A DNA stretch of 64,000 nucleotides from JAWLHJ01 sp039587535 (GTDB lineage: Bacteria > Gemmatimonadota > Gemmatimonadetes > Longimicrobiales > Gaopeijiaceae). Position numbers and translations under genes: made by a program. The stretch covers positions 1-64,000 of the forward strand of contig JBDHIF010000008.1 of the NCBI GenBank assembly GCA_039587535.1, written 5' to 3'. The notes under the pieces were generated by a model. It made no database searches. It saw nothing but the letters and a program-made list of their open reading frames with translations, and was not told the DNA's origin. This document shows positions 9,558-18,266 of this stretch, in pieces; position 1 is the first letter of the stretch; each line of letters begins with the position of its first letter.

Positions 9558-9611
9558 TTCTTTTCCGGTCTGTGGGGCGCTATTGCCCGCCAGAGGCTGG
9601 ATCCTCTCGGA

Positions 9612-10787
9612 ATGTCGATGGCTGACTACTATCAGCTCCTCGGTGTAGACCGCTCCGCGGACGCCGACGAGATCAAGAAGGCGTACCGCAAGCTCGCGGT
9701 AAAATACCACCCGGATAAGAACAAGGGCTCGAAGGAGTCGGAAGAGAAGTTCAAGGAGATCACCCAGGCCTACGAGATCCTGCGCGACCCCGACAAACGG
9801 GCGATGTACGATCGCTACGGTGAGCAGGGACTTCGCGGGGGGGCTGCAGGTGGGCAGGGCGGTTTCGACTTCGCCGACGCCATCGAGATCTTCATGCGGG
9901 ACTTCGGAGGCGGTGGTGCCGGGTTCTCGGGCTTCGAGGAGATGTTCGGGATGCGCGGCGAGCGCCAGCAGCGGTCGGGATCCAGGAAGGGTCGAACCGT
10001 GCGAATCCGCCTTCCGCTCACGCTGTCGGACGTGGCGACCGGAGTCACCCGAACCGTTCGGGTTTCGCTGCTCGACGCCTGCGACCGCTGCGATGGGTCG
10101 GGGGCGGAGCCCGGTAGCGCACCGTCGATCTGTGCCACCTGTGGCGGGGCCGGTGAGGAGCGCCACGTGCAGCGATCGGTCTTCGGCCAGTTCGTGAGCG
10201 TCCAACCCTGCCGAACCTGCGGAGGTGAGGGGCGCGTCATATCCGACCCCTGCAAGGAGTGCCGGGGGGAGGGGCGCGTGCGCCGAGAGCGTGAGGTGGA
10301 GGTCGAAGTGCCGGCGGGTGTCACTTCCGAGAACTTCCTCACCCTGCGCGGTAGGGGTAGCGTCGGCCCCCGAGGCGGGGTCCGCGGTGACTTGGTGGTT
10401 CTCCTCGAGGTGGAGGACGACCCTCACTTCAGACGGGAAGGCTCCAACCTGGTCCACGAGCTTCCCGTGACCTTCGCTCAGGCTGCGCTGGGCGACGAGT
10501 TGGACGTTCCAACGATCGACGGTGTGGCCCGTGTCAAGATTCCTCCCGCTATCCAGAGCGGCGAGATCCTTCGGCTCAAGGGCCTCGGCTTGCCCGACCT
10601 GAACGGCACTTCTCGTGGAGACCAGCTCCTCCGCGTGCTCGTGTGGACGCCGGACGACCTCTCTCCTGAGCAAGAAGAGCTCTTCGAGCGGTTGAGGGAA
10701 ATCGAGACGCCGGCTCCGGAGGAGATCAAGATGGGTTCCCACAAGGGCTTCTGGTCGCGCGTGAAGGAGGCGTTCACCGGAGGATGA
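9612..10787 (+). CDS. dnaJ: Chaperone protein DnaJ
   Basis: Hsp40 co-chaperone that delivers unfolded clients to DnaK and stimulates its ATPase. The 391-residue protein has the J domain (3-70) with HPD at 33-35, a Gly/Phe-rich linker (about 75-115), and four CxxCxGxG zinc repeats (cysteines 157/160, 174/177, 200/203, 214/217). The substrate-binding C-terminal beta domains follow. This is the complete type I architecture. A second ATG two codons in is an equally possible start. The stop overlaps the prmA start (ATGA), so dnaJ and prmA are translationally coupled. Confidence 0.97.
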   Translation: MSMADYYQLLGVDRSADADEIKKAYRKLAVKYHPDKNKGSKESEEKFKEITQAYEILRDPDKRAMYDRYGEQGLRGGAAGGQGGFDFADAIEIFMRDFGGGGAGFSGFEEMFGMRGERQQRSGSRKGRTVRIRLPLTLSDVATGVTRTVRVSLLDACDRCDGSGAEPGSAPSICATCGGAGEERHVQRSVFGQFVSVQPCRTCGGEGRVISDPCKECRGEGRVRREREVEVEVPAGVTSENFLTLRGRGSVGPRGGVRGDLVVLLEVEDDPHFRREGSNLVHELPVTFAQAALGDELDVPTIDGVARVKIPPAIQSGEILRLKGLGLPDLNGTSRGDQLLRVLVWTPDDLSPEQEELFERLREIETPAPEEIKMGSHKGFWSRVKEAFTGG

Positions 10788-11656
10788 GCGTGTCCGGAGG
10801 GCGATGGGTCGAGCTTTGGGCCCGGGTACCTGATGGGGGCGTGGTCGGCGAGCTGCTCACCGACGGGCTTGTGGCACTGGGAGGTCGGGCGGTCGAGGAG
10901 CGGGCTGGGTGGTATGTGACCCATCTGCCGGAACCGGAGGATCTCGGAGCCTTCGAGGCTTTGGCGCGCACGGTGCTTCGTGACGCTTCGGGCGCGGATG
11001 GGATCGAGATCCGCTTGGCGTGGCGTGCCCATGAGGACTGGGCCGAGACGTGGCGTAAGGGTCTGGAGCCCCGGCGGCTCACGGACCGCATCGTCGTTCG
11101 TCCTTCGTGGACGGAGGTCCCGGACCCCCGGCCCCAAGACTTGGTGATCACGCTGGATCCTGGTATGGCCTTCGGGACTGCTGAGCACGGGACCACTCGG
11201 GGCTGCCTTCGCCTTCTGGACCGCGCTGTCGGCAAGGGTGAGCGCCTGCTGGACGTGGGCGCGGGATCGGGCATCCTGTCCATCGCTGCCGCGCTCCTCG
11301 GGGCTCGGCGCATCCACGCCGTAGAATCCGACCCGCTGGCCTGCGAGGCGCTCGATGAGAACCTTGTCGAGAACGATGTGGCAGGCACCGTGACGTGGGA
11401 GACTCGTGCCGCCGATGTGGCCTGGCTCGAGGCGCTGAATCCAGTCGATGGGATCGTGGCCAACATCGAGGCGGGGATCCTCACCCCTCTGCTCGCTGGA
11501 TTTCGCGCGGCGCTCCGGCCGGGTGGATGGCTCATACTGTCGGGTATCCTCGATGAGGAATGGATCTCCATGCGGGCATCGGCCACCGGCCACGGATTCG
11601 AGTTGGAGACTCTGGACTCCGACGGTGAGTGGCGCTCTGGCCTGTTTCGCGGCTGA
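10784..11656 (+). CDS. prmA: Ribosomal protein L11 methyltransferase
   Basis: Trimethylates ribosomal protein L11 with SAM. The 290-residue protein has the N-terminal substrate-recognition domain, the linker motif DPGMAFGTAEHGTT (125-138), the SAM-binding motif DVGAGSGILS (157-166) and a catalytic-domain VANI (225-228). The gene is coupled to dnaJ, an arrangement common in several phyla. It converges with the following minus-strand gene, and only two bases separate their stop codons. Confidence 0.94.
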   Translation: MSVSGGRWVELWARVPDGGVVGELLTDGLVALGGRAVEERAGWYVTHLPEPEDLGAFEALARTVLRDASGADGIEIRLAWRAHEDWAETWRKGLEPRRLTDRIVVRPSWTEVPDPRPQDLVITLDPGMAFGTAEHGTTRGCLRLLDRAVGKGERLLDVGAGSGILSIAAALLGARRIHAVESDPLACEALDENLVENDVAGTVTWETRAADVAWLEALNPVDGIVANIEAGILTPLLAGFRAALRPGGWLILSGILDEEWISMRASATGHGFELETLDSDGEWRSGLFRG

Positions 11657-11658
11657 AC

Positions 11659-12081
11659 TCAGGCAGCCGCGCGGCTCGCCAGAGCCTTCCTGCTCTCCCT
11701 TTCGCTGAGAGCCATCGCGTACCAGCGGCTCACGGACAGAGCCGACCGCTCGTCCACCTCGCGCGCGAGCCAGCGCACGCTTTCCCGGAGTGTGCGGACC
11801 GCTCCGCGGGGTGTCGCGGTCGAGGGCGAAGGATGGTTCAGGAGGACGACCCAGGCATCGCCCGTGGTGGCCGCCGCGGCGTCGGCTACACGCCATGGCC
11901 CTTGCCAGGGGTCGAGAATTCGAAACGTGTGCGGGTACTCCGCCAGTGTTTCCCTCAACCTCTCGACGGTAATGGAGCGGTCGACCGCGTCGGCCACGGA
12001 CGGCATGAGCTCGTTGAGGCGAAGCGCGGGGTGAGGGTGCGCTTCCATGAAGCGCACGACGTACGTCGCGATGGAATTCAT
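11659..12081 (-). CDS. Hypothetical protein, possible winged-helix-like N-terminus
   Basis: A 140-residue protein I do not recognise. The N-terminal 65 residues (MNSIATYVVRFMEAHPHPAL..., ending DPWQGPWRVAD) alternate helices with a short beta-like wing and could be a small winged-helix domain; the rest is helical, with TLRESVRWLAREVDE and an alanine/arginine-rich tail. There is no signal peptide or membrane segment. I chose the ATG preceded by AGGAG at six-base spacing; the frame is open further upstream into the HIT gene region but without a ribosome-binding site. It is the only minus-strand gene in the first 22 kb, divergent from the HIT gene and convergent with prmA. Confidence 0.6.
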   Translation of the reverse strand: MNSIATYVVRFMEAHPHPALRLNELMPSVADAVDRSITVERLRETLAEYPHTFRILDPWQGPWRVADAAAATTGDAWVVLLNHPSPSTATPRGAVRTLRESVRWLAREVDERSALSVSRWYAMALSERESRKALASRAAA

Positions 12082-12278
12082 ATCGGCTCCTGGGAGACGG
12101 AGAACAATGGGCTCGGAAGCTCGGATCGACGCGGGGGCGGCTCCATGACTGAACGAGACCCTCTGGATCCGGTCGGCCCCGGCATGCATTGCGCCGTCCG
12201 TCTCGCGCGGACAACATCCGCAGCACCGGACCGAGACGCGCCGATCTTGGCACCCAGATTCAGAAACGGAGTTATCGA

Positions 12279-12632
12279 ATGCCACCGGAAGCCGATTGCC
12301 TCTTCTGCGGCGTTGCCCATGGCCGCATCCCTGCGGAGGTCGTCCGTGAGGACGACCAAACGGTCGCCTTCCGAGACATCAGCCCCCAGGCTCCAGTCCA
12401 TGTCCTGGTCATTCCGCGGAAGCACTTGACCTCCCTGGACGAAGCGAGTCCCTCGGACACGGAGCTCTTGGGCGCGCTCATGGCTGCGGCTCGAGACGTG
12501 GCGAGGTCCGAGGGGATCGCGGAGGCCGGCTACCGTACAGTCATCAACACCGGGGACGGCGGCGGCCAGACCGTGCATCATCTTCACGTGCATGTTCTTG
12601 GAGGGCGTCCCATGAAGTGGCCTCCGGGCTGA
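12279..12632 (+). CDS. HIT-family nucleotide hydrolase (HinT-like)
   Basis: Histidine-triad proteins hydrolyse purine nucleoside phosphoramidates or aminoacyl-adenylates. The 117-residue protein has an N-terminal Cys-x2-Cys (C7, C10; CLFCGVAHG), the core strand FRDISPQAPVHVLVIPRKH and the triad H101-L-H103-V-H105-V in TVHHLHVHVLGGRPM. The length and the C-terminal GGRPMKWPPG match HinT-type proteins. The ATG is preceded by GGAG at eight bases; an upstream GTG would add 30 residues unlike the family. The neighbouring YqeY gene downstream is a frequent partner in other genomes. Confidence 0.93.
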   Translation: MPPEADCLFCGVAHGRIPAEVVREDDQTVAFRDISPQAPVHVLVIPRKHLTSLDEASPSDTELLGALMAAARDVARSEGIAEAGYRTVINTGDGGGQTVHHLHVHVLGGRPMKWPPG

Positions 12633-12710
12633 GCGGCGCACCTTGCGCAACGAGAGGGGTAGCCGAGAGCCTGTCCCTGGACCCATACCTCGTGATGAGA
12701 CGGATGAAAC

Positions 12711-13151
12711 GTGTCGAGTAAGCTGAAGGAGCTGATTCAAGAGGACGTCAAGCGAGCACGGAAGGACCGGGACAAGGCGCGCGTCCTCGTCCTTTCGACA
12801 CTTTGGTCGGAGATCCGCAACAAGGAGATCGACGGCCGGAGCGAGCTCGACGACGACGGGGTCGTCCAGGTCGTCTCCAAGGCTATCAAGCAACGAAAGG
12901 ACGCCGCCGAGCAGATGCGCGACGCCGGACGTCCCGAGCTGGCCGAGCAAGAGGAAGCCCAGGTGGCGATCCTGGAGGGCTATCTGCCCCAGCAGCTGTC
13001 GGAGGACGAGGTACGGGCTCTCGTGCGAGAGGCCATCGCCTCGGGCGCGGATCAGATGGGTCCCCTCATGGGGAAGATCATGCCGAAGATCCGCGGTCGG
13101 TTCGACGGCAAAGAGGCCAACCGAATCGTGCGGGAGGAGCTCGGAGCGTGA
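12711..13151 (+). CDS. GatB/YqeY domain-containing protein
   Basis: A 146-residue YqeY-type protein containing the helical domain that is fused to the C-terminus of GatB (tRNA-amidotransferase subunit B) in other proteins. The stand-alone role is not firmly established. Family signatures include SALxSEIR-like STLWSEIRNKEID, KAIKQRKDAAEQ, and the terminal DQMGPLMGKIMPKIRGRFDGKEAN. In many bacteria yqeY follows rpsU; here no rpsU lies in the 78-base gap after the HIT gene. The start is GTG. It lies 34 bases before mutS2. Confidence 0.9.
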   Translation: MSSKLKELIQEDVKRARKDRDKARVLVLSTLWSEIRNKEIDGRSELDDDGVVQVVSKAIKQRKDAAEQMRDAGRPELAEQEEAQVAILEGYLPQQLSEDEVRALVREAIASGADQMGPLMGKIMPKIRGRFDGKEANRIVREELGA

Positions 13152-13185
13152 TGCGTCGGGGTGGGGGTCCGTCGGCCTTCCCGCC

Positions 13186-15618
13186 ATGAGTGCGCATGCC
13201 CTCGCCGTCCTGGAGTTCGAGCGGGTTCTGGAGCGGGTATCCGAACGGGCGGCCACCGCACCCGGGAGACGAAGGATACGTGCGCTGACGCCCAGGTTCT
13301 CGGCGTTGGCGGTGAGGCGGGAGTTGGATCGGGTCCGTGCCGCAATCCGCTTCCACTCGGAGCGCCCGGACTGGGGCATGCCTCCCATTCCCGAGGTCGA
13401 GGATTCCCTCCGGAGGCTGGACGTCGAGGGGGCGGTGCTCGAGCCGCTCGAGCTTCATGCGCTCGGTGTGCTCCTTGCGTCTTCCCGAACCCTTTCGGGC
13501 GCGCTCGCGAAGCTCGATGATCCGACAGGGGCCCTCACCGGCTTGCGAAACCGATTGTCGGAGGACGAGGAGCTCGAGCGGGAGATCGCCCGGACGGTGG
13601 ATGCCGACGGGCAGGTTCTGGATGGTGCGTCCAAGGATCTCCGTCGGATCCGCGACCGGCTACGAGGGGCTCGGGGGCGGGTCGTTAAGCGGTTGGAGGC
13701 TGTCATAGCGAGGCTGGGTCCGCGTCACGTCGTCCCCGATGCGTCCGTCACACTACGTGAAGGTCGTTACGTCATCCCCCTCCGGCGTGAAGGGCGCCGC
13801 GAAGTAAGCGGCATCGTGCACGACGAGTCTCAGACGGGCGCGACGCTTTACGTAGAGCCGCCGGAGGCCATAGAGGCCATGAACGAGCTGAGGGATCTGG
13901 AGCGCGAGGAGGCCCGGGAGATCCGGAGGGTCCTGGCCGCCCTGACGGCCCGCATCGCAGGTGGCGGACCCCGGCTGACCGGAACGCTGGATGCATTGGC
14001 GGACTTCGACGGGCTGCACGCGAGAGCTCGCACCGCCGCTGCCTGGAACGCACACGTGCCGGAGGTCATCGAGGACCCTGCCGATGGCGTGGTCCTTGCT
14101 GGCGCGCGGCACCCGCTGCTCGTGGAGGCCCAAGGCCTGGATTCCGTGGTGCCATTCGATCTGGAGCTGGCTCCGGAGGAGCGAGCTGTGGTGGTCTCCG
14201 GCCCCAACACCGGTGGAAAGAGCGTCTTCCTCAAGGCCACGGGGTTGGCTGCGGTCCTCACGCAGAGCGGCGTGATACCGCCGGTTGCGCCTGGCACGCG
14301 CCTCCCGGTTTTCGGCGCCTTCTACGCGGACATCGGTGACGAGCAGTCGATCGCCCGCAGCCTTTCCACCTTCTCGGCGCACCTCGAGAATCTGTCCGAG
14401 ATCGTGCGGAGCGCGGATCAGAGATGTCTCGTCCTCGTCGACGAGATGGGGACCGGCACCGACCCCGCGGAGGGGGCCGCCCTGGCGCGAGCCATGCTCG
14501 AGCAGCTGGTGCTGCAGGGCGCCCTGACGCTGGCGTCGTCCCACCTGGGCGCGTTGAAGAGGCTCGATGGAGAGGGAACCGGCGTGGTGAATGCTTCCCT
14601 CCAATTCGACGCCGAAGCGATGGAGCCTACCTACCGGTTGGTGAAGGGACGGCCGGGCCGGAGCTACGGTCTGGCCATCGCGAGGCGCATGGGATTTCCC
14701 CGGGAAGTCCTGGACCGCGCGGAGACCTATGTCGACGACGACGAGGCTCGACTGGAAGAGACTCTGGCCCGGTTGGAGGCCAGGGAGGCGGAGGCGGAGC
14801 GCCTGGTCCACGAGTTGGACAAGGAACGCGCGCGAACCTCCCGCCTCACCTTGGAGCTCGAGCGCCGGGAGCGCTCGCTGCGGGAGTCGGAGCGGCGTCA
14901 AGAGTCCGAGGCGAGGGAGGAGGCCCGCAAGCTCCTCCTGGGGGCCCGGGCCGAGGTTGAGGACGCCGTGCGGGAGCTTCGGCGTGCCGCAGAGGAGAAC
15001 GAGCATCTCCCGGACGCGGTGCACCGTGCTCGGAGCCGTGTGGAGCGGGCGGCTGAGGGCGTCCGTGAGGACGGCCGGGAGGGTGCGCGCCGGGGCCGTG
15101 AAGGAAACATCCCAGAGGGTCTGGATGCCGGTCGGCGGGTCCGCATCCGGGCCACGGGCGCCAAGGGTCTGGTGGTGGAGGTGCGTAGCGACCGGGCACA
15201 GGTCGAAGTCGGCGCGCTGAAGATCGAGGTGCCCCTCGAGGATCTCGAGCTGGCGGAGGGCGGCGAGAGCTCGGCCTTCAGCTCGGTTAGCGGGAAGGGA
15301 GCCAGAGGCTCTGCCAGCACCCGGTCGTCGACCGGATGGGTGGGGCCTGAGTCGGGGATGGCTCGATTGGAGGTGGATCTTCGCGGACTTCGGGTCCACG
15401 AGGTCGAGATCGAGTTGGCTCGGGCGCTGGATGAGGCGATCCTGGAGGATCTTCCCGAGCTCCGGATCATCCACGGCAAGGGAACCGGAGCCCTGAGAAA
15501 GCGGGTGGGTGAGATGCTGGAAGCCGACAAGCGGGTGCGCAGCGTGCGAATGGGTGGCCCCACAGAGGGCGGCGCAGGGGTCACCGTTGCAGGATTCCGC
15601 GAGGCTTCGGCGTCATGA
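13186..15618 (+). CDS. mutS2: Endonuclease MutS2 with C-terminal Smr domain
   Basis: A MutS-homologue ATPase that acts on branched DNA or collided ribosomes; it is not part of mismatch repair. The 810-residue protein has the helical core and clamp region, the ATPase with Walker A GPNTGGKS (339-346), a Walker B region VLVDEMGTGTDP, and a long charged coiled coil (about 510-640). A KOW-like segment (RVRIRATGAKGLVVEV) and the C-terminal Smr nuclease domain follow (about 725-808, with LEVDLRG and IIHGKGTGALR). The stop overlaps the dnaG start (ATGA). Confidence 0.95.
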   Translation: MSAHALAVLEFERVLERVSERAATAPGRRRIRALTPRFSALAVRRELDRVRAAIRFHSERPDWGMPPIPEVEDSLRRLDVEGAVLEPLELHALGVLLASSRTLSGALAKLDDPTGALTGLRNRLSEDEELEREIARTVDADGQVLDGASKDLRRIRDRLRGARGRVVKRLEAVIARLGPRHVVPDASVTLREGRYVIPLRREGRREVSGIVHDESQTGATLYVEPPEAIEAMNELRDLEREEAREIRRVLAALTARIAGGGPRLTGTLDALADFDGLHARARTAAAWNAHVPEVIEDPADGVVLAGARHPLLVEAQGLDSVVPFDLELAPEERAVVVSGPNTGGKSVFLKATGLAAVLTQSGVIPPVAPGTRLPVFGAFYADIGDEQSIARSLSTFSAHLENLSEIVRSADQRCLVLVDEMGTGTDPAEGAALARAMLEQLVLQGALTLASSHLGALKRLDGEGTGVVNASLQFDAEAMEPTYRLVKGRPGRSYGLAIARRMGFPREVLDRAETYVDDDEARLEETLARLEAREAEAERLVHELDKERARTSRLTLELERRERSLRESERRQESEAREEARKLLLGARAEVEDAVRELRRAAEENEHLPDAVHRARSRVERAAEGVREDGREGARRGREGNIPEGLDAGRRVRIRATGAKGLVVEVRSDRAQVEVGALKIEVPLEDLELAEGGESSAFSSVSGKGARGSASTRSSTGWVGPESGMARLEVDLRGLRVHEVEIELARALDEAILEDLPELRIIHGKGTGALRKRVGEMLEADKRVRSVRMGGPTEGGAGVTVAGFREASAS

Positions 15619-17465
15619 TTCCCGACGACCAGGTAGAGGAGGTCCGGAGCCGGGCCGACATCGTGGACGTCATCGGTGAGTTCGTGTCGTTGAAGAAGGC
15701 GGGTCGCGAGTACAAGGCGAACTGCCCGTTCCACGACGAGCGAACCCCCAGCTTCTACGTGGTGCCTGAGAAAGGCTTCTTCAAGTGCTTCGGATGCGGC
15801 AAATCCGGTGATGTCTTCTCGTTTCTGATGGAGCGCCAAGGCATGGACTTCGTGGAGGCGGTCAAGCACGTCGCCGGGCGAAGCGGAGTCGAGATCCGTG
15901 AGGTGCAGAAGGACCGTGACGAGGACGATCCGAAACGCCCGCTGTACGAGATCAATGGGTTCGCACGGGATTGGTTCCGCCAGCAGCTCGAGGATCCCGA
16001 GGGCGGCAGGATGGCCAGGGAGTACCTGGAGGGTCGGGGTGTGGATGCGGAGACCGCCGAGCGTTTCGGATTGGGGTATGCGCCGGATGAGTGGCGAGCC
16101 TTTCGGGAGGCTGCGGCCAAACATGGCCTGGACGAGGACCTCATGCTGGATCTCGGACTCCTGGGCAGGAGTGAGAAGTCACCTGAGGCATATGACCGCT
16201 TTCGGCGCCGAGTCGTCTTCCCGATCGAGTCGCTCTCCGGAAAGGTCATCGGATTCGGTGGGCGCGTGCTGGAGGGGGATCGGGCGGATGCCCCCAAGTA
16301 CGTCAACTCGCCGGAGTCGCCCGTCTACCACAAGGGTCTCAACCTCTACGGCCTGTCGTGGGCCAGGCACGCCATCCGGCGTGAAGAGTGTGCTCTAGTC
16401 GTGGAGGGCTACATGGACGTCGTCTCCCTGGCGGCCCATGGATTCGAACACGTCGTGGCCCCATTAGGCACCGCCCTCACGCCGGAACAGGCCAGCCTCC
16501 TCGGCCGCTATGCGAAGCGTGTCCTGCTCCTCTTCGATTCCGATACCGCCGGCCAGAAGGCCACGTTCAGGGCCGGAGACGTGCTCTTGGAGGCGGGCCT
16601 GCACCCCGCCGTGGTGACCCTTCCCGAGGGCGAGGACCCGGACACGGTCGTGCGCGGAGCCGGGCCCGACGCGCTACGGAAGCACATCGACAACGCGGTC
16701 GACGTCCTCGATCGAAAGCTCCAGATCCTCGACGAGCGAAGCCACTTCTCCTCCATCGACCGGACGCGGGCGGCCCTGGACCGGCTTCTCCCCACCATAC
16801 GAGCCGCCGCCGATCCCGCCCTCCGGGACATATATGTGAAGACGGTGTCGGAACGCACTGGGGTGAGCCGAGCGACGATCGAGCAGGACCTCAGGAGTGA
16901 CGTCAGACGTCGCCCATCGGCCACGCACCACGATGCTGGACGACCAGCCAGGGCCGCGACCGGCCCTCGCTCCGCAGCCTACCGCGCGCCGCGTCAGCTC
17001 CGGCTTCGTGCCGAGCGACAGCTCCTTCAGGTGATGGTCCGTGGGATGGAATGGGTCGAGCGTGCTGCGGAGCTGGTTTCCTCCGAGGACTTTGAGGATC
17101 CGCATCACCGAGCCATCTTTCAGGCGCTCCTTGACGATCCCGACCTGCGGGCCCCACCGTCGTCGATGGATCCCGAGACCGCGAAGCGGTTCGAGGAGGT
17201 GTTGGCCTCCGACCCCGAAGAGGTCTCCCATGGGATCGACGTGTTCACCAAGTCGGTGAACCGGCTTCGGGCACTGGGCTTGCGGCGGCGCATCGAGGAG
17301 TTGCAGCGGAGGTTGGAGGCAACGGGGGACGAGGGGGCCAAGCGCGATCTGGCCAATGAGAAGTCCTTGTTGGCGCGAGAGCTTCGCCAGATCGACCCTA
17401 GTATCCTGCGCTCAGCCATGCGCGGGCTCACCACTGATCACTCACAGAACGAACCGAGCCGATGA
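15615..17465 (+). CDS. dnaG: DNA primase
   Basis: Synthesises RNA primers for replication. The 616-residue protein has the N-terminal CHC2 zinc-binding domain (C37, H40, C58, C61 in CPFHDERTPSF...CFGCGKSGD) and the catalytic core with the TOPRIM motif EGYMDVVSLAAHGF and DSDTAGQKA. A C-terminal helical region for helicase binding completes it (from about residue 460). The length is typical. It overlaps both mutS2 and the next gene by four bases, forming a tight transcription-translation unit. The usual companion rpoD does not follow it here. Confidence 0.96.
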   Translation: MIPDDQVEEVRSRADIVDVIGEFVSLKKAGREYKANCPFHDERTPSFYVVPEKGFFKCFGCGKSGDVFSFLMERQGMDFVEAVKHVAGRSGVEIREVQKDRDEDDPKRPLYEINGFARDWFRQQLEDPEGGRMAREYLEGRGVDAETAERFGLGYAPDEWRAFREAAAKHGLDEDLMLDLGLLGRSEKSPEAYDRFRRRVVFPIESLSGKVIGFGGRVLEGDRADAPKYVNSPESPVYHKGLNLYGLSWARHAIRREECALVVEGYMDVVSLAAHGFEHVVAPLGTALTPEQASLLGRYAKRVLLLFDSDTAGQKATFRAGDVLLEAGLHPAVVTLPEGEDPDTVVRGAGPDALRKHIDNAVDVLDRKLQILDERSHFSSIDRTRAALDRLLPTIRAAADPALRDIYVKTVSERTGVSRATIEQDLRSDVRRRPSATHHDAGRPARAATGPRSAAYRAPRQLRLRAERQLLQVMVRGMEWVERAAELVSSEDFEDPHHRAIFQALLDDPDLRAPPSSMDPETAKRFEEVLASDPEEVSHGIDVFTKSVNRLRALGLRRRIEELQRRLEATGDEGAKRDLANEKSLLARELRQIDPSILRSAMRGLTTDHSQNEPSR

Positions 17466-18256
17466 CGGAGCAGCAACGCACCGCCCTCAAGGAACTTCAG
17501 AGGCTGGATACCCGGATCCTTGAGACCAGGGAGCAGATCCAGGCTTTCGACCCACGCTTCGAGGAGGCGGAGGAACCGGTTCTCGTGTTGGAAAGCGAGC
17601 TGGGCACGCTCCGGAAGCGCGCCCAGGAGATGAAGCTGGAAGAGCGGCGCCTGGAGCTGTCCATCGAAGAGAAGCGCGAGCGCCTGAAGAAGCTGGAGGA
17701 GAGGCTCGGGAACGTGCGCAACCTCCGAGAGGAGGCGGCGGTGAGCGCCGAGTTGGAGATGGTCAAGCGTGCGTTGCAGAACGATGAGCAGGAGGCCTAC
17801 ACCCTTCTGGATCAGATCCGAAAGTCGGATGACCGCATCGAGGAGCTGGAGTCCGCGTTTCAGGAGGCTCGTGACCTCGTCGAACCGAGGAAGGAGGCCT
17901 TGCTCGCTGAACGCGCGGCGGTGAAGCAGGAGTTGGAGTCGCTGCAGGAGAAGCGCGAGCAGTTCACCGGTGACATCGACGACGATGAGCTTCGGACGTA
18001 TGACGCGATTCGAGGGCGTTCTGGACGAACAGCGGTGGCCGAGCTCACGGAAGACGGAGCTTGCGGAAACTGCTTCGGCATGGTGCCCCTGCAGATCCAG
18101 AACGAGATCCGTCACGGGGGAAGCCTCATTCGCTGTGAGGCCTGTGGTGTGATCCTGGCTGCACCGGACCCGGAGCCGTCGCCGGCGGAAGATGCTGAGG
18201 AAGAGGCATCAGAGGGTTCGGCCGTAACGCCGGACGAGGCCCCCGTCGAAGAGTGA
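17462..18256 (+). CDS. Coiled-coil zinc-ribbon protein (CT398-like)
   Basis: A 264-residue protein with an antiparallel coiled coil (about 5-180, charged heptads such as RLELSIEEKRERLKKLEERL) and a C4 zinc ribbon with C201-x2-C204 and C225-x2-C228 (CGNCFGMVP and CEACGVIL). This is the architecture of the zf-RING_7/CT398-like family, whose Chlamydia member binds flagellar and sigma-54 related proteins; the function here is unknown. The acidic C-terminal tail (PAEDAEEEASEGS) is probably disordered. The start overlaps the dnaG stop (ATGA), and recJ follows after ten bases, so it is likely expressed with the replication genes. Confidence 0.8.
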   Translation: MTEQQRTALKELQRLDTRILETREQIQAFDPRFEEAEEPVLVLESELGTLRKRAQEMKLEERRLELSIEEKRERLKKLEERLGNVRNLREEAAVSAELEMVKRALQNDEQEAYTLLDQIRKSDDRIEELESAFQEARDLVEPRKEALLAERAAVKQELESLQEKREQFTGDIDDDELRTYDAIRGRSGRTAVAELTEDGACGNCFGMVPLQIQNEIRHGGSLIRCEACGVILAAPDPEPSPAEDAEEEASEGSAVTPDEAPVEE

Positions 18257-18266
18257 CGGTCTGCGC

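Noticed and set aside
10478..12253. 591-residue open frame on the minus strand
   Set aside because: It runs antisense to dnaJ and prmA and has low-complexity composition.
12633..12710. rpsU before the YqeY gene
   Set aside because: The 78-base gap cannot hold it and has no S21-like reading frame.
13753..15474. 573-residue open frame on the minus strand
   Set aside because: It is the complement of mutS2, whose motifs are all intact.
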